Notes under the pieces: generated by a model
The model's input: only the letters and a program-made list of their open reading frames with translations
What the model was told of the DNA's origin: nothing
The model's database searches: none
Program-made: the position numbers and the translations under genes
Assembly: GCA_947632305.1 (NCBI GenBank)
Contig: CANROS010000002.1
Location: 1 to 61,099, forward strand
Length of the DNA stretch: 61,099 nt
Direction of reading: 5' to 3'
DNA from: an uncultured Paenalcaligenes sp.
Lineage (GTDB): Bacteria; Pseudomonadota; Gammaproteobacteria; Burkholderiales; Burkholderiaceae_B
Shown here: positions 27,283-36,841 of the stretch, piece after piece
Numbering within the stretch: the first letter of the stretch is position 1
Layout: the number at the start of each line of letters is the position of its first letter

Positions 27283-27623
27283 ATACAAAAAGAAGAATAA
27301 AACTATAGTACCTATAGTGCTTAGGTCAAGGGGGATTTAAGGCGTTGTTGTCCACAGATTGGAACGTAGAGGCCCACAGCGCGTTTAAACGGACACCCAT
27401 TCGTCTATTAAAACACAGGGTGTGTCAACAATAAAATGTAAGACTCATAGGTGGGGCTAGAGCAAATCTGCTAGGATTACAATTAGCTTACAATTTCAAG
27501 TCGAGCTTTCAAATAGGCCGTTACAGCAAAATAAGCACATATTCGTGCATTTTATTCGCGTAAAGCGTCATAGCGGTCTATCATAATCATCTTTATTATG
27601 CTTTTTTGCTAGAGATAATCAAA
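27283..27623. other. Intergenic region upstream of ilvD
   Basis: A 341-base non-coding stretch between two divergent units. It must hold both promoters. A short inverted repeat CATAAT/ATTATG at 27582-27600 followed by CTTTTTT lies just before ilvD, and GCAC/GTGC at about 27536-27549. No leader peptide or riboswitch could be recognised. Confidence 0.5.
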
Positions 27624-29489
27624 ATGCCACAATATCGTTCACGTACTTCTACTCATGGTCGCAATATGGCCGGTGCGCGCGCACTATGGCGTGCTACGGG
27701 CATGAAAGATGGGGATTTCAATAAACCCATTATTGCCGTTGTTAACTCTTTTACTCAGTTTGTCCCGGGGCATGTGCACCTAAAAGACATGGGGCAGTTG
27801 GTCGCTCGCCAAATCGAAGCGGCTGGTGGGGTAGCCAAAGAGTTCAACACCATTGCCGTGGATGATGGTATTGCCATGGGCCATGATGGCATGTTGTATT
27901 CCTTGCCATCGCGTGAACTGATTGCCGATTCAGTCGAGTACATGGTGAATGCACACTGTGCGGATGCCATGGTTTGTATCTCTAACTGTGACAAGATCAC
28001 TCCCGGGATGCTTATGGCGGCGTTACGCATCAATATTCCCGTTGTATTTGTTTCAGGTGGTCCGATGGAAGCGGGCAAGGTGATCGCCAAAGACGGCAAG
28101 ACCGTTATACGTAAATTGGATCTGGTGGACGCCATGATCCAGGCAGCCGATAGCACCGTCAGTGACGAAGAGGTTGCCGACATTGAACGTAGCGCATGCC
28201 CTACCTGTGGCTCCTGTTCGGGTATGTTTACTGCCAACTCCATGAACTGTTTAACCGAAGCCTTAGGCTTGGCGTTGCCTGGTAACGGTAGCTTAGTGGC
28301 TACGCATGCGCGCCGTCGTGGTTTGTTTGAAAATGCGGGCACATTGGCTGTTGAGCTTTGTAAACGTTATTACGAGCAAGACGATGCCTCCGTGTTACCG
28401 CGTAGTATTGCCAGTTTTGGGGCTTTTGAAAACGCCATGACACTTGATGTGGCTATGGGTGGTTCTACAAATACTGTGCTGCACTTATTGGCGGCGGCCC
28501 AAGAAGCCGGGGTGGATTTCACCATGGCCGATATTGACCGTATCTCGCGTCATGTGCCTTGTTTGTGTAAAGTCGCGCCCGCTACCGAGCTCTATCACAT
28601 GGAAGACGTCCATCGTGCTGGCGGTATTATGGGTATTTTGGGCGAGCTAGGCCGTGCTAATTTATTAAATCTAGAGGCCGGCAATATCCATAGCGGCACC
28701 TTGGGCGAAGCCATTAACCGCTGGGACATCAAAGGTGATAATGCCAAAGCCGTGGATACCTTCTTCCGTGCGGCGCCGGGTGGTGTGCCCACTCAGGTAG
28801 CCTTTAGCCAAGACCGTTATTACGAAGACACCGATAGCGATCGTGAAAACGGTTGTATCCGTAACAAAGAGCATGCGTATTCCCAAGACGGTGGCTTAGC
28901 CGTGTTGTACGGTAATTTAGCCGTAAACGGTTGTATTGTGAAAACGGCAGGGGTGGATGACAGCATTTTGCAATTCACTGGCACCGCTCGTGTTTATGAA
29001 AGCCAAGAAAGCTCAGTGGCAGCCATTTTAGATGGCGAGGTCAAAGAGGGCGATGTGGTTATTATTCGCTACGAAGGCCCCAAAGGCGGTCCGGGCATGC
29101 AAGAAATGCTCTACCCTACCTCTTACTTGAAATCCATGGGTTTAGGCAGCAGTGCCGCCTTGTTCACTGATGGTCGCTTTTCTGGTGGTTCATCTGGTTT
29201 AGTGATTGGTCACGCTTCGCCCGAGGCGGCCGAGGGTGGCACCATCGCTTTGGTTGAAGACGGCGATACGATCGAAATCGATATTCCTAATCGTCGTATT
29301 CATTTGGCCGTGTCAGACGAAGAGCTCCAAGCCCGTCGTACTGCCATGGAAGCTAGAGGCGCTCAAGCATGGCAGCCTACCGAGGATCGTCCTCGTGTGG
29401 TTTCACAGGCTTTACGTGCTTATGCGGCTTTGGCGACGTCTGCGGACCGCGGTGCGGTGCGCGACCTAAGTCAAATCCTGCGCAAATAA
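27624..29489 (+). CDS. ilvD: IlvD, dihydroxy-acid dehydratase
   Basis: A 621-residue Fe-S dehydratase for the common step of valine, leucine and isoleucine synthesis. The start at 27624 gives [21 protein letters not shown]. Cluster cysteines lie in [11 protein letters not shown] and [31 protein letters not shown] and the C-terminal [19 protein letters not shown] complete the family. The frame's six earlier codons, from TTG, are not part of it. nadE follows in 24 bases. Confidence 0.97.
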   Translation: MPQYRSRTSTHGRNMAGARALWRATGMKDGDFNKPIIAVVNSFTQFVPGHVHLKDMGQLVARQIEAAGGVAKEFNTIAVDDGIAMGHDGMLYSLPSRELIADSVEYMVNAHCADAMVCISNCDKITPGMLMAALRINIPVVFVSGGPMEAGKVIAKDGKTVIRKLDLVDAMIQAADSTVSDEEVADIERSACPTCGSCSGMFTANSMNCLTEALGLALPGNGSLVATHARRRGLFENAGTLAVELCKRYYEQDDASVLPRSIASFGAFENAMTLDVAMGGSTNTVLHLLAAAQEAGVDFTMADIDRISRHVPCLCKVAPATELYHMEDVHRAGGIMGILGELGRANLLNLEAGNIHSGTLGEAINRWDIKGDNAKAVDTFFRAAPGGVPTQVAFSQDRYYEDTDSDRENGCIRNKEHAYSQDGGLAVLYGNLAVNGCIVKTAGVDDSILQFTGTARVYESQESSVAAILDGEVKEGDVVIIRYEGPKGGPGMQEMLYPTSYLKSMGLGSSAALFTDGRFSGGSSGLVIGHASPEAAEGGTIALVEDGDTIEIDIPNRRIHLAVSDEELQARRTAMEARGAQAWQPTEDRPRVVSQALRAYAALATSADRGAVRDLSQILRK

Positions 29490-29513
29490 TCCACCCCTAG
29501 AGAGCTCAATGCC

Positions 29514-30362
29514 ATGTTAACCCTCGCTCAAAAACAACGACAGCAAGACATTATTGCCGAATTAGGGGTCAAGCCCCAAATTGATCCTGCCCTAGAACTA
29601 GAGCAGCGTATTCAATTCATTAAAAACTATGTGCGCCGTAGTCGGGCGCGCAGCTTGGTGATTGGAATTAGTGGCGGTGTGGATTCGTTGGTGGTGGGTT
29701 GCATGGCACAATTGGCCTCTGAGCAGTTGCGTATGGAAGGGGTAGATGCGTCTTTTATTGCGTTGCGCTTACCCTATGGCATCCAAGCGGATGCGGCAGA
29801 TGCTGCGGCAGCCGTACGTCATATTCAGCCAGATGTGTGTTTGGATTTAAACATTCAAGCCGCCACAGATGCCGCCATGGCGACTTTACAGCAAGCTGGC
29901 CAACGCTTTAAGTCCGAGTCTCAACTTGATTTCATCAAAGGGAATATTAAGGCGCGTCAACGCATGATTCAGTGTTATGCGGTGGCCGCGGCCGAAGCCG
30001 GCTTAGTCCTAGGTAGTGATCACGCCGCAGAGATTCTCATGGGTTTTTTTACTAAATATGGGGATGGCGCTGCTGATCTAATGCCTTTGGCAGGTTTAAC
30101 CAAAACACAGGTACGCCAATTAGCCGAGCAATGTGATGCTCCCGATGCCTTGATTCACAAAGTCCCCACCGCAGATCTTGAGTCGCTTTCTCCTTTACAG
30201 CCTGACGAGGTGGCTTTTGGTGGCGTGACTTACGAGGAAATCGATGCGTTTTTAACTGGGCAAGATATTCCCGTTCATACGTTTGAAATCATTGAGCGTC
30301 ACTATAGCTCTAGTGCTCATAAACGGCTTTTACCTGCTTCACCCCTAACTACCACTTTCTAG
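29514..30362 (+). CDS. nadE: NadE, ammonia-dependent NAD+ synthase
   Basis: A 282-residue synthetase without a glutaminase domain, so it uses free ammonia. The ATP pyrophosphatase loop is GISGGVDSLV (about 49-58); GNIKARQRMIQCYAVA and LVLGSDHAAEILMGFFTKYGDGAADLMPLAGL complete the deamido-NAD site. It makes NAD+ from deamido-NAD+. It is downstream of ilvD and followed 11 bases later by an AI-2E-family gene, so the three are probably an operon. Confidence 0.95.
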   Translation: MLTLAQKQRQQDIIAELGVKPQIDPALELEQRIQFIKNYVRRSRARSLVIGISGGVDSLVVGCMAQLASEQLRMEGVDASFIALRLPYGIQADAADAAAAVRHIQPDVCLDLNIQAATDAAMATLQQAGQRFKSESQLDFIKGNIKARQRMIQCYAVAAAEAGLVLGSDHAAEILMGFFTKYGDGAADLMPLAGLTKTQVRQLAEQCDAPDALIHKVPTADLESLSPLQPDEVAFGGVTYEEIDAFLTGQDIPVHTFEIIERHYSSSAHKRLLPASPLTTTF

Positions 30363-30373
30363 GCCGTTCTGCT

Positions 30374-31447
30374 ATGCAGCCAGTTTTACCTCCTTTTTTA
30401 ATTGCACGTTGGCTTTTATTACTTTTATTAATAGCAGGCTTATATTTTTTAAAAGGCTTTATTGTGCCTGTGCTGGGCGCTTTGATTATAGGTTTAGCAA
30501 GCTGGCCAGCTTATAAACGACTTTTACAGCAATTAAATGGTAGGTCCATACTGGCAGCCACCATCGCGATTTTGGTGGTCATAGGGGTCATTATTTTACC
30601 CTTATCCTTTGCATTAACCTTTGTCATCAAAGAAGCCAGCTCCTTTGTGATTTGGGCCTTAGCCGCTAATCGCCATGGTATGCCGGTGCCCAGTTGGATT
30701 TCTGAACTACCAGGCGTAGGGCCGCGCTTAAGTGAGTACTGGCAGTTTTATGTCGGTGAGCCGCATGCGTTGGGGGCCTTGGTGGAAATGGTAAGCGGCG
30801 AACATTTAGGCAATATTTACCGCATGGTGCTTAGTGCCACCGGGAATGTATTCCATTTGTTATTGTCACTTTTGTTTTTGCTGATCACGTTGTTCTTTAT
30901 TTATAAAGATGGCGATAGGATCCTCGCGCAACTAGATATCGTAGGCGAGCGCATCCTTCCCTTACGCTGGCAGCGCTTTTCACGAGTTGTGCCTGCCACG
31001 GTAAACTCTACTGTTACCGGCATGACCTTGATTGCCATTGGCGAGGGCGTTGTGTTGGGGCTGGCCTACTGGGTTGCAGGTGTGCCTTCTCCAGCATTGC
31101 TAGGGGCGGTCACGGGCTTTATGGCTTTGATTCCAGGGGGGGCGCCGTTGTCGTTTACGTTGGTTTCCCTGTATTTAATGGGATCAGGGCAGGTTTTTGC
31201 TGGTGTCGCTTTGTTTTTATGGGGAGCCATAGAGCTCTTTATTGTAGATAAGACTTTACGCCCTCGTTTGGTAGGCGGGCCCGTCAAGTTACCTTTTTTA
31301 CCCACCTTCTTTGGTTTGGTTGGGGGCGTACAGACCATGGGGATGGTGGGGTTGTTTTTAGGCCCAGTACTGATGGCCTTATTGGTCGCGACTTGGCGCG
31401 AATGGGTCTATAGTGGACGACAACAAGCCATTGTAAATGATTCTTAA
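30374..31447 (+). CDS. AI-2E family transporter (UPF0118)
   Basis: A 357-residue polytopic membrane protein with about eight helices in the family layout: early paired helices (ARWLLLLLLIAGLYFLKGFI), a large soluble segment (about 95-150), and the Gly-rich late helices LLGAVTGFMALIPGGAPLSFT and LPFLPTFFGLVGGV. Homologues move autoinducer-2, organic acids or Na+; specificity is not predictable. Confidence 0.88.
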   Translation: MQPVLPPFLIARWLLLLLLIAGLYFLKGFIVPVLGALIIGLASWPAYKRLLQQLNGRSILAATIAILVVIGVIILPLSFALTFVIKEASSFVIWALAANRHGMPVPSWISELPGVGPRLSEYWQFYVGEPHALGALVEMVSGEHLGNIYRMVLSATGNVFHLLLSLLFLLITLFFIYKDGDRILAQLDIVGERILPLRWQRFSRVVPATVNSTVTGMTLIAIGEGVVLGLAYWVAGVPSPALLGAVTGFMALIPGGAPLSFTLVSLYLMGSGQVFAGVALFLWGAIELFIVDKTLRPRLVGGPVKLPFLPTFFGLVGGVQTMGMVGLFLGPVLMALLVATWREWVYSGRQQAIVNDS

Positions 31448-31496
31448 TACGTATTGGGCTACACTTAGCCCAGTTAAATTTATAAGGTGATTCATC

Positions 31497-32024
31497 ATGG
31501 TTAGTGACAGTAGCATCCGTTACGGATTCATTACACGTTTTTTTCATTGGTTAATGGCAATCGGTTTTGCTTGGATGTTCTTAACTGTGGTGGCACGTTT
31601 TATTAATGAGGATGCGGCATTTACCAAAGCCGTTTTTGCCTATCATGCTCAAGTGGGTTTTACCCTTTTGTGGTTGGGTGTGTTGCGTGTGATTTGGGCT
31701 GTACTGCAACGTTCTAATCGTCCTAAAAGCGATTTGGCTGCTAACCTAGGCCATGCCTGTTTGTATGTGTTGATGATAGCGGTGCCTTTGATAGCCCTGT
31801 TGCGCACCATAGGCTCTGATCGTGGTTTTACCTATTGGGGAGTCTGGTCCATTTTGCAACCTACGGGTGAAAAAATAGAATGGATGAGAACCTTAGGCAA
31901 TACACTGCATGGTAATTTAGGTTGGTTATTATTTGCTTTAATTATTGGCCATATCTTTTTTGCTATTAAACACAGTCTGGTTCCTGGTGATGAACGTGTT
32001 TTATCTAGAATAATAGGTAAATAA
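31497..32024 (+). CDS. Cytochrome b561
   Basis: A 175-residue membrane protein with four helices and the expected haem-ligand histidines: FHWLMA (helix 1), FAYHAQVGF (helix 2), LGHACLYVLM (helix 3) and the terminal GHIFFAIKHS. It passes electrons through the inner membrane, typically to or from quinone. It follows the AI-2E gene and is closed by a bidirectional terminator. Confidence 0.9.
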   Translation: MVSDSSIRYGFITRFFHWLMAIGFAWMFLTVVARFINEDAAFTKAVFAYHAQVGFTLLWLGVLRVIWAVLQRSNRPKSDLAANLGHACLYVLMIAVPLIALLRTIGSDRGFTYWGVWSILQPTGEKIEWMRTLGNTLHGNLGWLLFALIIGHIFFAIKHSLVPGDERVLSRIIGK

Positions 32025-32036
32025 ATCGCCTCAAAC

Positions 32037-32070
32037 AAAAAAGCCTTTAACATAGCGTTAAAGGCTTTTT
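32037..32070. terminator. Bidirectional terminator after cytochrome b561
   Basis: AAAAAGCCTTTAAC and GTTAAAGGCTTTTT form the stem around CATAGC; A/T runs on both sides let it serve the convergent PepSY-like gene too. Confidence 0.9.
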
Positions 32071-32099
32071 GTGTTTTTAGGGGCCGGTAGTGGTTAAGC

Positions 32100-32513
32100 T
32101 TAGACGTCTGAAGCCTCTGTGGGCTTTCTGTGTTTGTGTTTAGAGCCTTTTCTGGATCTGGCTTCCTGTACTGTGATTTCGCTGGTTTTTGGATCTATAC
32201 GTAGCAAAACTCGTTTTTTTTCTGAGTCTAAGGCGCGCGCAATGTAGCCATCATGAGACAGATGAATACCATGAAGGTCCTCGTAGCCGGCTTTTTCCAA
32301 AGCATCAAAGGCGTCTTTTAGACTAATCCAATCCGAGCGATCTGGCAGGCTGCGCTGGTGGCGGGGGGCGTTGGCCTCTTTGGTGGTTTGGTTGGCGGCG
32401 ACCAGAATAGGTTCTAGGGTCAGACTGACGCTTTGAGCTTGAACAGGGGCAGCCAATAAGGCCACACATGTGGTTAAAACGCTGAGGGGTAGAGTCAATT
32501 TGCTTTTCATCAT
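32100..32513 (-). CDS. Secreted PepSY-like protein
   Basis: A 137-residue protein with a signal peptide (about 1-26, ending APVQAQ). The mature part begins with a linker and holds one PepSY-like unit: DAFDALEKAGYEDLHGIHLSHDGYIARALDSEKKRVLLRID (about 70-110). The C-terminal tail is strongly basic (RSRKGSKHKHRKP). It is divergent from a PepSY-RR-kinase operon, so it probably responds to that system. Its function may be to bind or hold a periplasmic ligand. It could start at the first or second Met. Confidence 0.72.
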   Translation of the reverse strand: MMKSKLTLPLSVLTTCVALLAAPVQAQSVSLTLEPILVAANQTTKEANAPRHQRSLPDRSDWISLKDAFDALEKAGYEDLHGIHLSHDGYIARALDSEKKRVLLRIDPKTSEITVQEARSRKGSKHKHRKPTEASDV

Positions 32514-32589
32514 AATAAGTTCCTGGTGGTATGAAAAAAGATCATGTAGCTATTGTGCTTGAAGCCACATGAACCCAAAGTGAAAAGCG

Positions 32590-32606
32590 TGTTCATGTTC
32601 AGTTCA
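32590..32606 (+). promoter_or_regulatory. PhoP-box-like direct repeat
   Basis: TGTTCA-N5-AGTTCA is a direct repeat with 11-base period, similar in form to the (T/G)GTTTA-N5-(T/G)GTTTA boxes of OmpR/PhoP-type regulators; a third GTTCA lies between. It sits in the divergent gap of the PepSY-like genes, so autoregulation by the neighbouring response regulator is inferred. Confidence 0.55.
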
Positions 32607-32652
32607 TCTCTTTTTTCTTAACCTACAAGTTTTACGAGTCTGGTTAAAACGT

Positions 32653-32976
32653 ATGCGGCGTTTATTATTACTTTTCTGTTTGGTATGTGGCTTGGGCTGG
32701 GGAGCGGCTCAGGCTGGCGCGCCGCTGTCTCATGAGCAAATACGCGAAGCCAGACAAAAAGGTGAAATTCGCTCTTTACGTTGGGTGATGCAGCAAATTC
32801 AGCCGCAGTATCCCGGGCGGTTGCTAGATGCCGAGCTAATTTATAAAAATACCCACTATATTTATCGTATTAAACTATTGCAGCCAGGGGGCTATGTCAG
32901 TCGTTTGGTAGTGGATGCGTATACGGCGGAAGTCCTTAAATCCCGCTCGCGTCCCATACAAAAAAGGAAACCTTAA
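32653..32976 (+). CDS. PepSY domain protein, first gene of a two-component operon
   Basis: A 107-residue periplasmic protein: signal peptide 1-21 (ending AAQAG), then one PepSY unit (SLRWVMQQIQPQYPGRLLDAELIYKN through RLVVDAYTAEVL). Its stop shares a base with the response-regulator start (TAATG). Small PepSY proteins encoded with OmpR-type systems are thought to modulate the sensor, perhaps by contacting its periplasmic loop. It is one of two PepSY-type proteins facing each other here. Confidence 0.85.
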   Translation: MRRLLLLFCLVCGLGWGAAQAGAPLSHEQIREARQKGEIRSLRWVMQQIQPQYPGRLLDAELIYKNTHYIYRIKLLQPGGYVSRLVVDAYTAEVLKSRSRPIQKRKP

Positions 32977-33641
32977 TGCGTGTACTGGTAGTGGAAGACG
33001 AGCAACAGTTAGCCCAACAAGTCACTGATGCGCTGACAAATCAAGGCTATGTGACAGATACGGCAGCAGATGGTGAGCAAGCTCACTACATGGCAGCAGT
33101 GGAAAGCTATGATCTGGTGGTGCTGGATTTGGGTTTGCCGCAACTGGATGGCTTAACCTTGTTAAAACGCTGGCGTACAGAAGGGTTACGTTTTCCGGTG
33201 CTCATTTTGACGGCGCGTGATAGCTGGCACGAAAAAGTTAGTGGGATGGATGCAGGGGCTGATGATTACGTCACCAAACCTTTTCACATCCAAGAGCTCT
33301 TGGCTAGAGTACGGGCCTTGTTGCGACGGGCGACAGGGCATGTGTCTGCTACCTTAATGTGTGGCGATTTAATGCTGGATACCAGTCAATCCCAGTTTTT
33401 TTATCAAGCACAGGCCTTGGCTTTAACCAGTCATGAGTTTCGTTTGTTGGCGTATTTAATGCATCACCAAGATCAAGTGATTTCAAGAAATCAGCTCACC
33501 GAGCATATCTATGCCCAAGACCAAGAGCGTGACTCCAACACCATTGATGTGTTTATTGGTCGATTACGTAAAAAAATTCCCGCTGCGTATATTCAAACTG
33601 TGCGTGGTTTAGGTTACAAGTTGACCCAGCCCAATGCGTAA
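32976..33641 (+). CDS. OmpR/PhoP-family response regulator
   Basis: A 221-residue regulator. The receiver domain has the acidic pair (VVEDEQQ), phospho-acceptor Asp in LVVLDLGLPQLDGL (about D51) and Lys in DDYVTKPF (about K101). The C-terminal winged helix has LTSHEFRLLAYLMHH and SNTIDVFIGRLRKKI, then TVRGLGYKL. It overlaps the kinase gene by 8 bases and the PepSY gene by one. Confidence 0.94.
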   Translation: MRVLVVEDEQQLAQQVTDALTNQGYVTDTAADGEQAHYMAAVESYDLVVLDLGLPQLDGLTLLKRWRTEGLRFPVLILTARDSWHEKVSGMDAGADDYVTKPFHIQELLARVRALLRRATGHVSATLMCGDLMLDTSQSQFFYQAQALALTSHEFRLLAYLMHHQDQVISRNQLTEHIYAQDQERDSNTIDVFIGRLRKKIPAAYIQTVRGLGYKLTQPNA

Positions 33642-35001
33642 ACCCAACTGGTCACGCTGGTCTTTATCGCGGCGCTTATTACTTGGCGCCTTGCTTTGGG
33701 TGTTATGTAGCTTGGTGGCTACCGGTTTACTGTTGACCCAACTTTTTAAGCAACATATAGAACAACAACTGTATAAAGAATTAAATGTACATATGTTGCA
33801 GTTGATCTCGCAAATGGAGCAAGAGGGTGGCGATGAGCTCATGGTGCGTCTTAGCCTAAGCGAGCCGCGTTTTGAGCAGCCTTTAAGCGGTTTGTATTGG
33901 CAGATTCAGGCCCAAGCCCAGAGCGCTCCTTTATTGCACTCGCGCTCCCTTTGGGATGAAAGCCTTAACCTACCACAGCTAGAGGAAGAAACAGAATACC
34001 AAGCCCAAATTTCAGATCCGTTGTTGGGGGATTTGTATATTTTAGGGCGCAGTGTGGCCTTGCTAGAAAGCGATTCGCAGCCACGCTATCAGGTCTGGGT
34101 GGCAGCACAAAGCGAAGTGATTCTAGAGCCTTTACAGCGTTTTACGCGGATGCTGGTTTTGGCATTAGTGTTGTTAGGAAGCGTCTTGGTGTTAGGGGTG
34201 TGGTGGCAGCTGCGTTTAGGTTTGCGTCCTTTGCATCAGTTGCGGGTGCAGCTAGCGTTGGTACACGATGGCAAAACAGAAACCATCGCAGGCCAATACC
34301 CCCAAGAAATTCAACCGTTGGTGTCTGAGTTTAATCGGGTTTTACATAGCAATGCTGAGGTGGTGCAACGGGCACGGACTCAAGCCGGCAATCTAGCCCA
34401 TGCCATCAAAACGCCCTTAGCTGTTTTAGCCAATGCCGCTAAAAATGCAGATTCTGATTTAGCGCATTTGGTGCAGGCTCAGGTCACTACGGCCCAACAA
34501 CAGGTGGATTATCATTTGTCGCGGGCGCGGGTGGCGGCTGCAGTAAAAACAGTGGGCCGCCGTACTTTGCTTGGCCCTGCTATCAACAGCTTGGTGCAAA
34601 TTCTAAGGCTGGCCTACAGCACTAAATCTGTGACGGTGGAAACGTATTTGGCAGAGCCAGAGCTATATTTCAAAGGCGAAGATCAAGACCTGCACGAAAT
34701 GCTCGGCAATGTTTTGGATAATGCGTTTAAATGGGCACAGGTGGTTCACATCCGTGCGCGCCGCTTTGTGGAAGCGGATGGCCGCAGTTGGCTAGAAATA
34801 GTTATTGAGGATGATGGCCAAGGGCTGAGTCCAGACCAGTGCATTCGTGTATTTAAGCGCGGGGTGCGAGCGGATGAAATTGCGCCGGGATCAGGCTTGG
34901 GGTTGGCTATTGTGGCGGATTTGGTGCAGTTGTATGGTGGCAAGGTGAACGCCACACGCTCCGATTTAGGCGGTTTGCGTGTGACGTTATGCTTGCCTTA
35001 G
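33634..35001 (+). CDS. PhoQ-like sensor histidine kinase
   Basis: A 455-residue inner-membrane kinase: TM1 (about 13-35), a roughly 130-residue periplasmic sensor, TM2 (about 173-193), HAMP-like linker, the phospho-acceptor His in GNLAHAIKTPLAVL (about H256) and the ATPase part with NVLDNAFKWAQ, DDGQGLSP and GSGLGLAIV. It phosphorylates the upstream regulator. The signal is unknown; a divalent cation, acidic pH or envelope stress would fit the PhoQ-like layout. It overlaps the convergent CoA-ligase gene by 4 bases. Confidence 0.93.
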   Translation: MRKPNWSRWSLSRRLLLGALLWVLCSLVATGLLLTQLFKQHIEQQLYKELNVHMLQLISQMEQEGGDELMVRLSLSEPRFEQPLSGLYWQIQAQAQSAPLLHSRSLWDESLNLPQLEEETEYQAQISDPLLGDLYILGRSVALLESDSQPRYQVWVAAQSEVILEPLQRFTRMLVLALVLLGSVLVLGVWWQLRLGLRPLHQLRVQLALVHDGKTETIAGQYPQEIQPLVSEFNRVLHSNAEVVQRARTQAGNLAHAIKTPLAVLANAAKNADSDLAHLVQAQVTTAQQQVDYHLSRARVAAAVKTVGRRTLLGPAINSLVQILRLAYSTKSVTVETYLAEPELYFKGEDQDLHEMLGNVLDNAFKWAQVVHIRARRFVEADGRSWLEIVIEDDGQGLSPDQCIRVFKRGVRADEIAPGSGLGLAIVADLVQLYGGKVNATRSDLGGLRVTLCLP

Positions 35002-36647
35002 GCTAGGGCCAGTTGGCGTAATACAAAGCGTTGCAATTTGCCTGTTTCCGTACGAGGCAAGGCATCGACAAATTCGATGGCTCGTGGGTATTTATACGGA
35101 GCGGCATTTTGCTTTACAAAGTCTTGAATGTCTTTGATGAGCTCATCAGAGGGTGTGACGCCTTCGCGCACAATAATAAACGCTTTAAGAATTTGGCCGC
35201 GGACCTCATCCGGTATGCCCACCACGCCGCACTCTGCCACAGCAGGGTGTTTTAGCAGACAGTCTTCGACCTCAGGGCCAGCAATGTTGTAGCCTGCAGA
35301 GATAATCATATCGTCATTGCGTGCTTGGTAATACAGGTAGCCCTCGTCATCCATAATAAAGGTGTCACCAGGTAGATTCCAGCCTTGTTGGACAAACTCT
35401 TGTTGGCGTGGGTCTTCTAAGTAGCGACAGCCGCTGGGGCCGCGCACCGCTAAACGGCCGACAGTGCCCGTTGGCACGGGGTTTAGGTCTTCGTCTACCA
35501 CCTGAGCTTGGAACCCAGGCACCACTTTGCCAATCGCACCGGCTTTGACGTCTTCGGGGCGGCTGGATACATAGACGTGAATCATCTCTGTGCCACCAAT
35601 GCCATCAATCATTTCAATACCAGTGGCTTGTTTCCATAGCTCGCGCGTGGCTTGGGGCAGGGCCTCGCCAGCAGAGACGGTTTTCTTTAAGGAGCTTAGA
35701 GAAAATTGAGGTGCCAAGGCAGCCATTTGGCGGTAGAACGTTGGTGCGGTAAACGTCATGCTAATGCCAAAACGGTCTATGTATTCCAATAAAAGCTTGG
35801 GTGTTAGGCCTTCCGCTAAGACAGAGCTGGCTCCTACGCGTAAAGGAAAGCAAAGCAAACCACCTAATCCAAAAGTAAACGCCAAGGGTGGCGTACCGCA
35901 GACTTTATCCTCTGGGGTGAGCTGTAGAATGTGTTTGGCAAACGTATCGCACATAACCAGTACGTCTCGATGAAAATGGACGCAGCCTTTGGGCTTGCCA
36001 GTGGTGCCACTGGTAAAGGCGATTAAACACACGTCTTCTGCGGCACTATCGCACGCAGTAAAAGAGGTGGGTTTGGTGCTAGCTAGTTGCTCTAGGCCTT
36101 GAGGGTCAGTAGAGTTAAAGTGCAAGGTTTTTTGTAGAAATTCACTATGGTGCTCGTGCGCTGGGTCCATACAGTGACTCAGCTCTGCCGCTAAACGCTC
36201 ATCACAAACAGCTGCTTGAATTTCCGCTTTGTCTAAAATCGTTTTTAGCTCTACTGAGCGCAGCAAAGGCATGGTGGGCACGGTAACTAAACCAGCTTTA
36301 AGCGCCGCTAGCCAACTGGCCGCCATCATTAGATTATTAGGTCCACGTAGCAAAATTCTATTGCCACTTTCTAAGCCCATTTCATCTACAAAAACATGAG
36401 CAATTTGATTGCTTAGTTGATCCAGTTCCGAGTAGCTAATTTGCTTTTCTTCGTTATTTTCTAGCCACTGTAAAGCAATGTTGTCACCCATGCCTTGGGC
36501 AATTTGACGCCCTAAAAGCTCTGTGGCGGCATTGAGGCGCGGTGCGTAAGCCACGTCTTCATTGTCTTCTAGAAGTAGGACGGGCCACTGATTTTGAGGT
36601 GGTAAGTGATTGCGGGCAAAGTGGTCAATGTAGCCAGTTGCTTCCAT
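34998..36647 (-). CDS. Benzoate/2-aminobenzoate-type CoA ligase
   Basis: A 549-residue ANL-superfamily enzyme. The nucleotide loop is LIAFTSGTTGKPKGCVHF (about 206-223); IDGIGGTEMIHVYVS, YYQARNDDMIISAGYNIAGPEVE and the C-terminal lysine in PRTETGKLQRF are intact. The look of the early region and of the TEM/IHVY acyl-pocket motif resembles benzoate- and 2-aminobenzoate-CoA ligases. It activates an aromatic acid with ATP and CoA. It is divergent from a Liv-type binding protein, suggesting paired uptake and activation. TAGGGAGA precedes the start. Confidence 0.82.
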   Translation of the reverse strand: MEATGYIDHFARNHLPPQNQWPVLLLEDNEDVAYAPRLNAATELLGRQIAQGMGDNIALQWLENNEEKQISYSELDQLSNQIAHVFVDEMGLESGNRILLRGPNNLMMAASWLAALKAGLVTVPTMPLLRSVELKTILDKAEIQAAVCDERLAAELSHCMDPAHEHHSEFLQKTLHFNSTDPQGLEQLASTKPTSFTACDSAAEDVCLIAFTSGTTGKPKGCVHFHRDVLVMCDTFAKHILQLTPEDKVCGTPPLAFTFGLGGLLCFPLRVGASSVLAEGLTPKLLLEYIDRFGISMTFTAPTFYRQMAALAPQFSLSSLKKTVSAGEALPQATRELWKQATGIEMIDGIGGTEMIHVYVSSRPEDVKAGAIGKVVPGFQAQVVDEDLNPVPTGTVGRLAVRGPSGCRYLEDPRQQEFVQQGWNLPGDTFIMDDEGYLYYQARNDDMIISAGYNIAGPEVEDCLLKHPAVAECGVVGIPDEVRGQILKAFIIVREGVTPSDELIKDIQDFVKQNAAPYKYPRAIEFVDALPRTETGKLQRFVLRQLALA

Positions 36648-36841
36648 GGTTGTCTCCCTATTTTAGTTTACTTCTTAATTATATCTATCTAAAGTAAAAC
36701 GGTAGTGCTTATTTCTTTAGGGATTTCCCCCATCGGATTTACCTTAGTAGGGGAATTTTATAGGGCGATGTATAACGTCCTAATGACAAATGTGGAATGG
36801 TTTTGCGGAAAAGTTAGACTTCGATTTTTAAAGGAATCAAA

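Noticed and set aside
27065-27340. Plus-strand 91-codon frame
   Set aside because: It is very Lys/Ala rich and covers the minus-strand 57-residue gene that is coupled to MidA; the minus-strand reading has a better membrane topology.
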